A DNA stretch of 64,000 nucleotides from Ardenticatenaceae bacterium. GTDB lineage: Bacteria; Chloroflexota; Anaerolineae; Promineifilales; Promineifilaceae. Below, piece by piece: positions 35,148-44,167 of the stretch. The DNA lies in contig JACKBQ010000001.1 of the NCBI GenBank assembly GCA_020634455.1, positions 3,162,001-3,226,000 on the forward strand, given 5' to 3'. Both the position numbers and the translations under genes were made by a program. Numbering within the stretch: position 1 is the first letter of the stretch; each line of letters opens with the position of its first letter. The notes beneath the pieces are model-generated. The model ran no database searches. It saw only the letters and a list, made by a program, of their open reading frames with translations, and was not told where the DNA came from.

Positions 35148-35210
35148 CCACAGATTACACAGATTTCACAGATAGTAATTTTTAATCTGCGTAATCTGCG
35201 AAATCTGTGG
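35148..35210. repeat. CACAGATT-family inverted repeat
   Basis: CCACAGATTACACAGATTTC and its complement GCGAAATCTGTGG form a hairpin between the two permease genes, 6 nt after the first stop. Same family as 10617-10682. Confidence 0.75.
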
Positions 35211-35222
35211 ATAGAAGAAATT

Positions 35223-36470
35223 ATGGTTCTTGAGAATTTGCGGATTGCCATGAACAGCCTGGGAGCAAACAAGCTGCGGGCGGCGCTGACGATGCTGGGC
35301 ATTATGATTGGCGTGGCGGCGGTGATTACGCTGCTGTCCATTGGCGACGGCGTGACGCGCTTTATTGCGGAGCAGTTCTCCGGGCTGGGCAGCAATCTGG
35401 TGTTCATTATTCCTGTGCAGGAGGAGCCGGGGCGACCGGGCAGCGATCCACTGGCGGAATCCACACTGACGCTGCGGGATGCGGAGCTTTTGAATGATCC
35501 GGCGCTGGTGCCGGGGGCAGAGGCGGTAGCACCTTCGTTGCTGCGGGATGGCGAACTGCGCTATGGGGGTGAGGTGCGTCAGGTGTCGCTGCGGGCGTCT
35601 ACGCCAGATTATTTGGCGACGTGGGGTCTGGAATTGGCGTTGGGGGAATTTTTTACGGCCGTTGAGTATAACGGCCGTTCCCGCGTGGTTGTTTTAGGCC
35701 CAGATACCGTAACGAATTTGTTCCCCGAAAATGTAGACCCGATTGGCGAAGCCATCAAAATCAACGGGCTGAACTTTCGGGTGATTGGCGTACTGAAGCC
35801 AGAGGGGGCGGGTGCGTTTGGCGGTAGCCGGGACGACCTGGCTATTGTGCCGCTGACCACAGCGCAGGACCGTCTGTTTAACAATCGCAGCCTGCGCACG
35901 GGCGAATTTCTGGTGGATGCCATTCTGATGAAGGCGGTGGACGATGCAGCGATTGACGGGGCGATCATTGACGCCTCGGAAGTGCTGCGGCAGTCGCACG
36001 ATATTAATTTCCGCGATGCGGATGATTTCCAAATTTTGACGCAGCAGGATTTTCTGGATGCATTTGGCTCGGTGACCAGCGTGCTGACGGTGTTTTTGGG
36101 GGCGATTGCTTCGATTTCACTGCTGGTGGGGGGCATTGGCATCATGAACATCATGTTGGTGAGCGTAACGGAGCGGACGCGTGAGATTGGCCTGCGTAAG
36201 GCGGTGGGCGCCAAGCGGCTGGACATTTTGGGTCAGTTCCTGACGGAAGCGGTGATCATGGCTGTGCTGGGCGGTACGTTGGGCATTGTGCTGGGATTAA
36301 TTGGGGCGTATGCGGTAAGAACGGCCGTTCCCGAACTAGACACTTCCGTCACGTTTGATTCGATCGCTCTGGCGGTTGGTTTTTCCGTGGCTGTAGGACT
36401 CTTTTTTGGCATCTATCCCGCCTCCCGCGCCGCCGCGCTGAACCCAATTGATGCCCTGCGGTTTGAGTAG
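35223..36470 (+). CDS. MacB-like ABC transporter permease (second copy)
   Basis: A 415-aa paralogue of the preceding permease with the same order: helix (MLGIMIGVAAVITLL), MacB_PCD periplasmic domain, three FtsX-type helices with VGGIGIMNIMLVSVTERTRE. The C-terminal ends of both copies are almost identical (AALNPIDALRFE against AARLNPIDALRYE). The N-terminal extracytoplasmic parts differ more, suggesting substrate or partner divergence after duplication. Last gene of the adaptor-ATPase-permease-permease operon. Confidence 0.93.
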   Translation: MVLENLRIAMNSLGANKLRAALTMLGIMIGVAAVITLLSIGDGVTRFIAEQFSGLGSNLVFIIPVQEEPGRPGSDPLAESTLTLRDAELLNDPALVPGAEAVAPSLLRDGELRYGGEVRQVSLRASTPDYLATWGLELALGEFFTAVEYNGRSRVVVLGPDTVTNLFPENVDPIGEAIKINGLNFRVIGVLKPEGAGAFGGSRDDLAIVPLTTAQDRLFNNRSLRTGEFLVDAILMKAVDDAAIDGAIIDASEVLRQSHDINFRDADDFQILTQQDFLDAFGSVTSVLTVFLGAIASISLLVGGIGIMNIMLVSVTERTREIGLRKAVGAKRLDILGQFLTEAVIMAVLGGTLGIVLGLIGAYAVRTAVPELDTSVTFDSIALAVGFSVAVGLFFGIYPASRAAALNPIDALRFE

Positions 36471-36480
36471 AATCTGCTGA

Positions 36481-37056
36481 TTACTGTTTGTTTTGCACAA
36501 AAAACATAAAGAATTGTGAGGTTGAGCTGAAGCCTGTGTCTGGTTCTTCGTAGGTGTAGCCGATGTGCTGGGCGGCTAAAATGGGCCAGTTGAGGTGATT
36601 TTGGGCAAAGAAATTTTTGAGCTGCTTTTCTTTGGCTTTGGATTTGTGCAAAAACAGGCAGATTAGACCGCCAGGGTTGAGCCGTGCCGTTAAGGTTTGC
36701 AGCAGCGCTTGTTCCTTGGGTAAATCCTTCTTGTGAAAGTGTAAAATCGAGTCCAGCACGATGACATCGTACTTTTGCTGGAATTCGTATTCATAGAAAT
36801 CGGCGACGATGCCGTTGAGGTTGAGGTTGCGGGTTTTGGCTGTGGCCAGCATTTGGCTGATGCCCAGTTGGGAGGCGTCAATGCCGGTGACGCTGTACCC
36901 CAGCTCTGCCAGAAAAAGCGCATCGCGCCCTTGGCCGCAGCCTACGTCCAGCACACTGCCTTTCGGTTCCCAATCACGCATAAAAGCCACGAACTGTGGA
37001 TACGGCCGTCCGAACAAATTTCCTTGTTGATACAGTTTATCGTAGCTGTTCATCAC
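36481..37056 (-). CDS. SAM-dependent methyltransferase, TehB-like
   Basis: A 191-aa class I methyltransferase. Motif I is VLDVGCGQGRDALFLAELG near residues 36-54, and motif II has VTGIDASQLG. The rest follows the small TehB/thiopurine group in length and pattern. The substrate is unknown. It is convergent with the permease gene, with only about 10 nt between stops. Confidence 0.85.
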   Translation of the reverse strand: MMNSYDKLYQQGNLFGRPYPQFVAFMRDWEPKGSVLDVGCGQGRDALFLAELGYSVTGIDASQLGISQMLATAKTRNLNLNGIVADFYEYEFQQKYDVIVLDSILHFHKKDLPKEQALLQTLTARLNPGGLICLFLHKSKAKEKQLKNFFAQNHLNWPILAAQHIGYTYEEPDTGFSSTSQFFMFFVQNKQ

Positions 37057-37121
37057 CTTATCGTACCGCCTCTAAATTATTTTGTCTAACTTATTGCGGC
37101 GCAGGATTGCACGGCCGTTTC

Positions 37122-37130
37122 TGCTATAAT
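37122..37130 (+). promoter_or_regulatory. Extended -10 promoter upstream of the GT4 gene
   Basis: TGCTATAAT (extended -10) lies 27 nt before the GT4 ATG at 37157, next to an ACGGCCGT. No clear -35 is seen. The AAAGGA in the short leader is a likely ribosome-binding site. Confidence 0.5.
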
Positions 37131-37156
37131 TGGCGGCTTATGAAAGGATTTTACTT

Positions 37157-38317
37157 ATGCACGTAGCGTTCAACGCCGCTTTTTGGAACCAGCCGAACAC
37201 GGGCAGCGGGCAGTACACTCGCCAACTGGTCTACCACCTCAACCGGTTGGTGTCTGATCTGACAATTACACTCATTTTTCCGCAGGTAGCGGGAGAGCCG
37301 GAGCCAGAAGACGTGCCGCCAAGTGTGCAGGTGAAGCTGGTTCCGGTTCGGCCAGGCAATGTGGGCAAGGTGTGGTTTGAGCAGTGGCTGTTCCCGAAAG
37401 CTTGTCGGGAGGTGGGCGCGACGGTGGCTCATGTGCCGTACTGGGGCGGACCGCTGCAATCCCCTGTACCGCTGGTGGTGACGGTGCATGATTTGACGAC
37501 GCTGCTGGTGCCTGAATACAGACGGCCGTTCCGCACCCGACTCTACAACGCCCTTGTCTCCGCTTCCGCTCGTGGTGCTACCCGCATCATCACCGATTCC
37601 GAAGCCAGCAAGCGAGACATCATCGACCATTTGCACATTCCTGCCGACAAAGTTGAGCGCATCTACCTGGCCGCCGGGCCGCAGTTTAGTCCGCAAGACA
37701 GTGGTTTGCTAGAGATGGCCGTCCTGCGCAAATATGATCTGCCCGATTTTTATGCACTTTACCTGGGCGGTTATGAGCTGCACAAAAATGTGACCACGCT
37801 GCTGCTGGCCTGGACTTACGTGGGTCAGGCGCTGGGCGAAGATTATCCGCTGGTGTTGGCGGGCACAAAGCCCACCCAGGCCAACGAAATCTACCCGGAT
37901 TACGACAATTACATTCAGCAACTGGGCATTGAGGGGTACGTGCGCTGGATTGGCTACGTGGCGGAAGAAGATAAGCCGGTGCTGTACCGCAACGCCGAAA
38001 CGTTCATCTTCCCCAGCCGCCGTGAGGGGTTTGGCTTGGGCATTTTGGAGGCGTTGGCTTCTGGTACACCGGTGGTGACCACGACGGCTTCGTCGCTGCC
38101 AGAAGTTCTGGGGGATGCTGGCTTTGCTGTTGAGCCTGATGATGCCCGCGGCATGGCTGGGGCGATCATCTCCACCATCATCCAGGACAATTTGCGGGCG
38201 GAGCTGCGGCAGAAGGGGCCACAACAGGCGGCTAATTTTTCCTGGGAACAGACGGCCACCGAGACGTTGCTGGTGTATGATGCGGTGGTCGGGGGGGCGG
38301 TAACCCGTAATCGGTAA
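37157..38317 (+). CDS. Glycosyltransferase family 4 protein
   Basis: A 386-aa GT-B enzyme. The N-terminal half includes GSGQYTRQLVYHL (Gly loop) and VVTVHDLTTLLVPEY; the C-terminal nucleotide-sugar domain includes YLGGYELHKNVTTLL, FPSRREGFGLGILEALASGTPVVTT (Glu-x7-Glu motif). It transfers a hexose, probably from an NDP-sugar, onto a lipid or glycan at the inner face of the membrane. The last residues (VTRNR) and stop come from a GTAATCGG repeat. Confidence 0.93.
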   Translation: MHVAFNAAFWNQPNTGSGQYTRQLVYHLNRLVSDLTITLIFPQVAGEPEPEDVPPSVQVKLVPVRPGNVGKVWFEQWLFPKACREVGATVAHVPYWGGPLQSPVPLVVTVHDLTTLLVPEYRRPFRTRLYNALVSASARGATRIITDSEASKRDIIDHLHIPADKVERIYLAAGPQFSPQDSGLLEMAVLRKYDLPDFYALYLGGYELHKNVTTLLLAWTYVGQALGEDYPLVLAGTKPTQANEIYPDYDNYIQQLGIEGYVRWIGYVAEEDKPVLYRNAETFIFPSRREGFGLGILEALASGTPVVTTTASSLPEVLGDAGFAVEPDDARGMAGAIISTIIQDNLRAELRQKGPQQAANFSWEQTATETLLVYDAVVGGAVTRNR

Positions 38318-38358
38318 TCCGTGTTCAGTAAAACACCGATTACCGTTCACCGATTACG
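38305..38358. repeat. GTAATCGG-family repeat between convergent genes
   Basis: CCGTAATCGGTAATCCGTG and CACCGATTACCGTTCACCGATTACGG form an inverted element. It supplies the final codons and stop of the GT4 gene on the plus strand and the stop of the lipoprotein gene on the minus strand. Confidence 0.75.
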
Positions 38359-38902
38359 GCACCTCTTCACCAAGTTGAATGGAATTTACAATGTCGGCCA
38401 TGAGCTGGCCGTATTGGTCGTTTTGGCTGGCATCGTGTACGGCGGCGACGATGGCGGTCTGGTTCACTGTCAGATTTTCTATCATCACGTAGCGTAAAAT
38501 TATCTTGTTGCCTTCGGTGCTTGGGCCGCGCAAGACGGTTTGTACGGCCGTTTGCGCATTGATGGTGGTTTGCTCAATCTCCTGCAAAACTTCAACCTCT
38601 TCCTGAGCGCGGAAGCTGCGAACGGCCGTTTCTACCATCTCCGTTAGTGCGGCCGTTCCCGTAAAAGTAGACGGGGTAACAGTGATATTGATGACTGCGC
38701 CATTTACCACAGAATTAGTAAGCAGCATCTCCTCATTTGAGGCGATCGTAATCGAATCTTCGTTGTCTTCCACACTCCAACTTTCCGGTACCTGCAAGGT
38801 GATCGGGTAATTGGAGCTGGTGTAGGTGACCAAATTTTCTTCTTTGGGGCCACAGGCCAGCAAAAATAGCGGAATGAACAAAAGAAAAGCCAAACGTTTC
38901 AT
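38354..38902 (-). CDS. Hypothetical lipoprotein
   Basis: About 182 aa. The N-terminus MKRLAFLLFIPLFLLACGPKEE is a typical lipoprotein signal with lipobox LLAC. The mature part begins with a Tyr/Ser-rich strand (YTSSNYPITLQVPESW) reminiscent of PsbP/DUF1795-type domains that bind proteins or lipids at the membrane surface; the match is only by general pattern. The ATG at 38902 is chosen because an upstream frame start (39061) would add 53 residues with no signal function. A GAAGGAG-like ribosome-binding site precedes it. Confidence 0.8.
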   Translation of the reverse strand: MKRLAFLLFIPLFLLACGPKEENLVTYTSSNYPITLQVPESWSVEDNEDSITIASNEEMLLTNSVVNGAVINITVTPSTFTGTAALTEMVETAVRSFRAQEEVEVLQEIEQTTINAQTAVQTVLRGPSTEGNKIILRYVMIENLTVNQTAIVAAVHDASQNDQYGQLMADIVNSIQLGEEVP

Positions 38903-38923
38903 GCAAAAAACTCCTTCAAAATG

Positions 38924-38979
38924 AACCTCCGGGAGGTTGATCGCACAACAAAGGTCATCTTTAGAACCTCCCGGAGGTT
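38924..38979. promoter_or_regulatory. Pair of AACCTCC-N-GGAGGTT palindromes
   Basis: AACCTCCGGGAGGTT (38924-38938) and AACCTCCCGGAGGTT (38965-38979) differ only in the centre base and are 41 bp apart centre to centre, about four helical turns. They lie between the divergent lipoprotein and argS genes. They could be two sites for one dimeric regulator or copies of an intergenic repeat. Confidence 0.45.
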
Positions 38980-39176
38980 GGTTTTCACTTTCGTTATGGT
39001 GGTTGGGTAAAATAATGATGCAAACTCTACCCTCCCTAGCTTGCCGGAACAAGCTAACCAAACCAATTAAGCCAAATTGGCGCGGTTTTCACTCATGCGG
39101 GTTGCGATCCTACCCTTGGGCATGTAAAATCCGCCGAATTTAGGTGCAAATGACACCAGTAAAAAAGTGGAGTTTT

Positions 39177-40838
39177 ATGACTGTTCATCATCAATTAGCG
39201 GCCGTTTTGCAAGAAGCACTCCAGGCCGCCCAAACTGCTGGGGCATTGCCCTCTTTTGATCCACCTGAAATCACCATCGAACGGCCGCGTGATGTGGCGT
39301 TTGGCGATTATGCTTCCCCCACGCCGCTGAAGCTGGCCCGCGACGCGCGCATGGCTCCCATCAAAATTGCCCAGGCCATCGTGGATCATCTACCCGCCAC
39401 GGATTACATTGAAGAAGTCACTGTTGCGCCGCCTGGGTTCATCAACATTCGCCTGACCGAGGCGCGGTTGCAGCAGGTGTTGGAGGATGTGCTGAATGAG
39501 GGGGATGCATACGGCCGTATCCACCTCGGCGATGGCAAAAAAGCCCAAATTGAGTGCGTCAGCGCCAACCCAACCGGGCCGATTCATATCGGCCGTACCC
39601 GTGGCGGCGTCATGGGCGATACCCTCGCCCGCGCCATGCGTCTGGCCGGATACGAAGTTGTGCTGGAATATTACTACAACGATGCCGGACGTCAGGTCAC
39701 CATGCTCGGTGAATCCACCAAAATTCGCTACCTGCAACTGCTCGGCCAGGATGCCGAGCTGGGGCCAGATCATTACAAAGGCGATTACATCACCGATATT
39801 GCCCGCGAGCTGTACGAAGCGCATGGCGATACCCTGCAAAACGAACCCACCGACTACTTCGGCAATTACGCCAAAGACAAAATTTCCCAAAGCCAAAAAG
39901 AGACCCTGCGCCGCATCAATATCGTTTTTGACGTCTATTACAACGAGCAAAGCCTTTATGAAACCGGGCGCGTTTGGGAAGCGCTGGAAACTTTGCAGCA
40001 AAAAGGGTACGTCTACGCGCAAGACAATGCCCAATGGTTCAAAACCACCGAATTTGGCGACGAAAAAGATCGCGTACTTGTTAAACAAACCGGGGAACCC
40101 ACCTACCGTATGCCCGATATTGCTTACCATTGGGACAAAGCCCAGCGCGGCTTTGACCTCGTTGTAGACATCTTCGGGCCAGACCACCATGCCACCGCGC
40201 CCCAGGTGCTCATGGGCGTGCAGGCGCTCGGCTACCCCACAGATTTTGTGCGTACCGTCTTGCACCAAATCATCAGCATCATCAGGGATGGTCAGGAAGT
40301 AAAGATGAGTACCCGCGCTGGGACGTTTGTGGCTCTGGACGATATTCTGGATGAAGTTGGCCCTGATCCCATCCGTTACTTCATGATTTCCCGCTCAGGC
40401 AACAGCCCCATAGATTTCGATCTCAATCTGGCCCTGGAAAAATCGGACAAAAACCCGGTTTACTACATCCAAAACGCCCACGTGCGCTGCGCTGGCATCT
40501 TCCGCAAATGGGCCGAAGCGGGCGGCGACCCGGAGGCTGACGCCGATGCCGATCTCAGTCTGTTGACCCACGAAAATGAGTTGGCTTTTATGCGTAAGGC
40601 GATGGAATTAACGGCCGTTGTTGAGCAGATGACGCTCACCTCAGAGCCGCACCACATCGCCTTTTACGCTTACGATCTGGCCGCAGCTTTTCATCCTACC
40701 TATGAAAAGTGCCGCGTACTGAGCGACGATGTACCAGAGCCGTTGCGCCGGGCGCGTTTGCACTTTTATCGGGCGGCTCAGCGGCTGTTTGCCCACGTTC
40801 TGAGCCTCATGGGGATGAGCGCTCCTGAAGTTATGTAA
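39177..40838 (+). CDS. argS: Arginyl-tRNA synthetase
   Basis: A 553-aa class Ia synthetase that charges tRNA-Arg. The N-terminal Add-1 domain has ERPRDVAFGDYASPTPLKLA. The HIGH box reads HIGR in NPTGPIHIGRTRGGVMGD near residue 130. The KMSK box reads KMSTRAG near residue 378, as in many bacterial ArgRS. The C-terminal anticodon-binding domain has a DALR fold (YEKCRVLSDDVPE). The ATG at 39177 is preceded by GGAG at proper spacing; an upstream ATG at 39144 would add 11 residues. Confidence 0.96.
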   Translation: MTVHHQLAAVLQEALQAAQTAGALPSFDPPEITIERPRDVAFGDYASPTPLKLARDARMAPIKIAQAIVDHLPATDYIEEVTVAPPGFINIRLTEARLQQVLEDVLNEGDAYGRIHLGDGKKAQIECVSANPTGPIHIGRTRGGVMGDTLARAMRLAGYEVVLEYYYNDAGRQVTMLGESTKIRYLQLLGQDAELGPDHYKGDYITDIARELYEAHGDTLQNEPTDYFGNYAKDKISQSQKETLRRINIVFDVYYNEQSLYETGRVWEALETLQQKGYVYAQDNAQWFKTTEFGDEKDRVLVKQTGEPTYRMPDIAYHWDKAQRGFDLVVDIFGPDHHATAPQVLMGVQALGYPTDFVRTVLHQIISIIRDGQEVKMSTRAGTFVALDDILDEVGPDPIRYFMISRSGNSPIDFDLNLALEKSDKNPVYYIQNAHVRCAGIFRKWAEAGGDPEADADADLSLLTHENELAFMRKAMELTAVVEQMTLTSEPHHIAFYAYDLAAAFHPTYEKCRVLSDDVPEPLRRARLHFYRAAQRLFAHVLSLMGMSAPEVM

Positions 40839-40877
40839 ATTTGTATTTTTTTGTAATAACCACGTAAAGGAAAAACA

Positions 40878-41432
40878 ATGGCTATAAAATCAGACAGTTG
40901 GATTCGCCGTATGGCATTGGAACAGAAGATGATCGAGCCTTTTGTAGATGGGCAAGTGCGCGAGGGCGTCATTTCTTACGGGCTATCATCCTACGGGTAC
41001 GACATTCGGGTCACCAACGAGTTCAAGATTTTTACCAATGTGCATTCGGCCGTTGTAGATCCTAAGCATTTTGATCCCAAATCCTTTGTGGATTTCAAGG
41101 GAGACGTCTGCGTGATTCCGCCAAACTCATTTGTGTTGGCCCAAACAGTTGAATATTTTCGTATTCCGCGCGATGTGCTGACGGTTTGTTTGGGTAAATC
41201 TACCTACGCTCGCTGTGGTCTCATTGTTAACGTGACGCCCTTTGAACCAGAGTGGGAGGGGTATGTGACGCTGGAAATTTCTAACACCACGCCGCTGCCT
41301 GCCCGGGTTTATGCCAATGAAGGCATTGCGCAGGTTCTTTTCTTTCAATCGGATGAAATTTGTGAGACGTCGTATGCGGATCGCAAGGGGAAATACCAGA
41401 AGCAGCAGAGCATTGTGCTGCCCCGAATTTAG
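40878..41432 (+). CDS. dcd: dCTP deaminase
   Basis: A 184-aa dCTP deaminase, normal length for the Dcd family. It turns dCTP into dUTP for thymidylate synthesis. The active site block LGKSTYARCGLIVNVTPFEPEWEGYVT contains the catalytic Glu, and the N-terminal SSYGYDIRV is typical. The trimer-forming C-terminal segment ends SYADRKGKYQKQQ. A GGAAAA-type site precedes the ATG. It is followed by tRNA-Val with its own promoter. Confidence 0.96.
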   Translation: MAIKSDSWIRRMALEQKMIEPFVDGQVREGVISYGLSSYGYDIRVTNEFKIFTNVHSAVVDPKHFDPKSFVDFKGDVCVIPPNSFVLAQTVEYFRIPRDVLTVCLGKSTYARCGLIVNVTPFEPEWEGYVTLEISNTTPLPARVYANEGIAQVLFFQSDEICETSYADRKGKYQKQQSIVLPRI

Positions 41433-41439
41433 CGAGGGC

Positions 41440-41467
41440 TTGCGCGTTAAGCAACAGCCGCTATAAT
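41440..41467 (+). promoter_or_regulatory. Promoter of tRNA-Val
   Basis: A -35 TTGCGC (41440-41445) and a consensus -10 TATAAT (41462-41467) with a 16-nt spacer lie 20 nt before the tRNA 5' end. Confidence 0.7.
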
Positions 41468-41486
41468 TCTGTTCCTCCCTGATTTA

Positions 41487-41560
41487 GGGCGCTTAGCTCA
41501 GTTGGTTAGAGCACTTCGTTTACACCGAAGGGGTCGGGGGTTCGAGTCCCTCAGCGCCCA
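41487..41560 (+). tRNA. tRNA-Val (anticodon TAC)
   Basis: A 74-nt cloverleaf: acceptor GGGCGCT/AGCGCCC, D arm GCTC-AGTTGGTTA-GAGC, anticodon arm CTTCG-TTTACAC-CGAAG with anticodon TAC, T arm GGGGG-TTCGAGT-CCCTC, discriminator A. The CCA end is not encoded. It reads GUN valine codons. Confidence 0.95.
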
Positions 41561-41570
41561 TTTTATCCCC

Positions 41571-41623
41571 TTGTTATCCATATACATTTTGTTATAATCG
41601 CGATTGTGACAAAAAGCACACAA
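41571..41623 (+). promoter_or_regulatory. Promoter and possible Rex operator of the bc-complex operon
   Basis: A -35 TTGTTA (41571-41576) and -10 TATAAT (41593-41598) have a 16-nt spacer, about 100 nt before the Rieske gene. Starting 5 nt after the -10, TTGTGACAAAAAGCACACAA (41604-41623) resembles a Rex operator: the left half is perfect and the right half imperfect. A repressor there would cover the start of transcription. Confidence 0.5.
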
Positions 41624-41708
41624 TTATTTTCATTGTATTTTTGCTACAAATAGATAGAAATCGCTGGAAGAATCTTCTTGAAGAAACAATTAGTAGGAGA
41701 ATAGCCTC

Positions 41709-42359
41709 ATGGCAAATGCAGCCGTAAGCGCCGAAGCAAAGAGCGGCGGTATCTCAAGACGAGAATTTCTTTATTATATTTGGGGAGCATCTATCGCTCT
41801 CTACGCTGCCCAGTTTTCTGGCTTGTTGATCTGGTTCTTACTGCCTCGTTTTCGTGAGGGTGAGTTTGGTGGTAAGTTCATCCTTTCGATTGATCAACTT
41901 CCAGAGGTTAATGCTGAACCAGCCAATATCCCTTCTGGGCGTTTTTGGCTAGTAAATCTGGATACGCGAGCGCCAAATGAGTTAATGAAAAAAGCGCCAG
42001 ATGAATCGGAAGAGATTGTTGGTGTGGCCGCCATTTACAAAGTTTGTACGCATTTGGGTTGTATTTATGCCTGGACAGCAGCTAATAATCGGTTTGAGTG
42101 CCCCTGTCATGGTTCCAAGTATCGATTAGACGGCCGTCGTATTGAGTCTCCAGCACCCCGTACACTGGATCGGTTCCGGATGGAATTTCTGGACGCAGAC
42201 AAAAACCCAATTCCTGATACGTTATCTGAGTTAGTAGATGATTTTTATGCACCAGTACCAATTCCAGATAATGCATCCTTCATTAGCGTAGATACCGGTG
42301 ATCGCAAAATGGGGCCATCGCCAGCTCTGATTTGCAGCTTTACCAACGAGTGCCCATAA
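41709..42359 (+). CDS. Rieske iron-sulfur protein of a cytochrome bc-type complex
   Basis: A 216-aa protein. An N-terminal twin-Arg-like segment (GGISRREFLYYIWG) and a membrane helix near residues 25-45 anchor it. The [2Fe-2S] cluster motifs are CTHLGC and CPCHGS, about 18 residues apart. It accepts electrons from quinol and passes them to the cytochrome c encoded two genes downstream. The following insertion DGRRIESPAPRTLDRF is typical of b6f/bc-type Rieske proteins. First gene of a three-gene operon. Confidence 0.95.
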   Translation: MANAAVSAEAKSGGISRREFLYYIWGASIALYAAQFSGLLIWFLLPRFREGEFGGKFILSIDQLPEVNAEPANIPSGRFWLVNLDTRAPNELMKKAPDESEEIVGVAAIYKVCTHLGCIYAWTAANNRFECPCHGSKYRLDGRRIESPAPRTLDRFRMEFLDADKNPIPDTLSELVDDFYAPVPIPDNASFISVDTGDRKMGPSPALICSFTNECP

Positions 42360-42388
42360 AAGAGAAAAGAGGATTAAGGAGTTAGAGT

Positions 42389-44083
42389 ATGGCTACCTTT
42401 TTTGAACAAGTCAGCGAAATGGGGGTCAAACAGGCCGTTATAACCAAAGCCGATGATGTGGTGGAACGCCTGACCGCTGGTATGAACATCAGCGACATTC
42501 GTAGTGCCCTTCGGGGTGACGAACCTCGTCGCCCAAACCCACGCTTGCGCCCTCACGCAGATAGCTTCTGGTTTCACATTCGCCCCAGTTTTTATCACAC
42601 AGAGGTTACCCACATTTATCCTACCTTCCGGCTGGGTTGGCTTTCTACCTTCATGTTTGTGTGGGAAACCATTACCGGTATTATTTTGATGGTGTTTTAC
42701 ACACCAAGCCCCTTGGTAGCTTACGACAATATGTGGAATATTTTGGGCAATGTGCCGCTAGGCCAATTGATGCGTAACATGCATCGTTTGGGCGCAGAAG
42801 TAATGGTCCTGGTGGTGGCCTTGCATATGCTCAGGACGTTTATAACGGGCAGCTATAAAAAGCCGCGCCAGTTTACCTGGGCCACAGGCGTCATCTTGTT
42901 GACCCTAACGGCGTTGTTAAGTTTTTCTGGGTACTTGCTGCCTTGGGATCAGTTGGCTTATTGGGCTTTGACGGTATTCCTTTCTGGCGCTGAGGCTGCG
43001 CCTGCGCCTGCTCAGTTTAACGCAAATGTACTCCTGGTTTTGCAGGGTGCGCCGTCATTAGGGGCGGGTGGTTTGTTGCGCTGGTATCTTTTCCATGTGC
43101 TTTTGCTGCCGTTGATTACGGCCGTATTCTTCTTTGTCCATTATTATAAAGTGGTTTTGTACGGCATTTCCTTGCCACCCGGTCGTGAGGAGATTGGTGA
43201 AGATACAGCCAAACGCGTACCTAAAAATGAACGTACTTACTTTACCCCAGATATTTTGACCAGCGAACTGATGTGGACAGCACTTACTACACTATTCCTT
43301 GTGGCTGGCTCACTATGGTTCTGGGATGCGCCGTTGGAGCACCATGCAGATCCCATTGTGACACCGTTGCATGTGGTCGCTCCGTGGTATCTGTCATGGT
43401 CACAAGGCTGGCTAAAGCTGGCGGACAAAACAATTGTCGTTGGCTTTATTCCCGTGTTGATTGTGATGTTCCTCTTGATGCCGTATGTTGAGGTAGGTAA
43501 GAGCCGTCGTTATGCAGATCGCCGGGTTGGTTTAACCGTTGCCTCACTTTTCTTTGCTTTCATGCTGGTTTCCAACTGGATGGGTTCACCAGAATTTCGT
43601 GTGGAAAGCTCTCCCGAGCTTGAGGTAGCTCAGGAAATTATGCCGCAAGAAGGCCCCAATGTGTTGCTGGGCGTTCCGTATGAATATCTGGAAACTGGTA
43701 TTTACTTACCCGGTGAAGAAATTCCCGACAACCCCTATTTGACACGTGCTTTGGAAGAGTTCGAAGCTGCGATGCAAAACCATAGTTGTTATTTAAGTGG
43801 CAACCCCAATATGCCACGCGAGGGTGTTTGGGACGATTGCAAGATTTTGGAAGGCGGTCGCTATGGTAACAACTTTGGCGACAATGCAATGCCAGACCCA
43901 TATGCATATTTGCGCATCACCCAGGAACAGGCAAATATGGTTCGGTTGACCTTAACATTTGAAGTGCCTGACCCCGACAATCCTGGCGAGTTCCTGGTGC
44001 AATCTGGTGATTCCATCTTTGCTTTCCGGCATGAAGGTTCTTTCTACGAAGAGGAATGTAGATTCTTAAATAAAGATTGCTAG
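42389..44083 (+). CDS. Cytochrome b subunit of the quinol oxidoreductase
   Basis: A 564-aa fused cytochrome b (b6 and subunit IV parts in one chain) with a C-terminal extension. Heme ligands are the His in MHRLGAEVMVLVVALHMLR (helix B) and in LFHVLLLPL and FVHYYKVV (helix D). The Qo-site loop reads TPLHVVAPWYLSW, so the usual PEWY Glu is absent and the variant APWY is used. Three more helices follow, then about 140 soluble residues with several Cys. It oxidises menaquinol and moves protons. Starts 29 nt after the Rieske gene. Confidence 0.95.
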   Translation: MATFFEQVSEMGVKQAVITKADDVVERLTAGMNISDIRSALRGDEPRRPNPRLRPHADSFWFHIRPSFYHTEVTHIYPTFRLGWLSTFMFVWETITGIILMVFYTPSPLVAYDNMWNILGNVPLGQLMRNMHRLGAEVMVLVVALHMLRTFITGSYKKPRQFTWATGVILLTLTALLSFSGYLLPWDQLAYWALTVFLSGAEAAPAPAQFNANVLLVLQGAPSLGAGGLLRWYLFHVLLLPLITAVFFFVHYYKVVLYGISLPPGREEIGEDTAKRVPKNERTYFTPDILTSELMWTALTTLFLVAGSLWFWDAPLEHHADPIVTPLHVVAPWYLSWSQGWLKLADKTIVVGFIPVLIVMFLLMPYVEVGKSRRYADRRVGLTVASLFFAFMLVSNWMGSPEFRVESSPELEVAQEIMPQEGPNVLLGVPYEYLETGIYLPGEEIPDNPYLTRALEEFEAAMQNHSCYLSGNPNMPREGVWDDCKILEGGRYGNNFGDNAMPDPYAYLRITQEQANMVRLTLTFEVPDPDNPGEFLVQSGDSIFAFRHEGSFYEEECRFLNKDC

Positions 44084-44167
44084 GGCTAATGATTAGTTGC
44101 TAGTGGTTAATAGTTGGTGGCTCTTGGGCCATTTAGACAAGATTGAAAGCGATATGAGGATACGCTT

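Noticed and set aside
38903..39061. Longer N-terminus for the lipoprotein at 38.4-38.9 kb
   Set aside because: The extra 53 residues would bury the lipoprotein signal and run through the AACCTCC palindromes.
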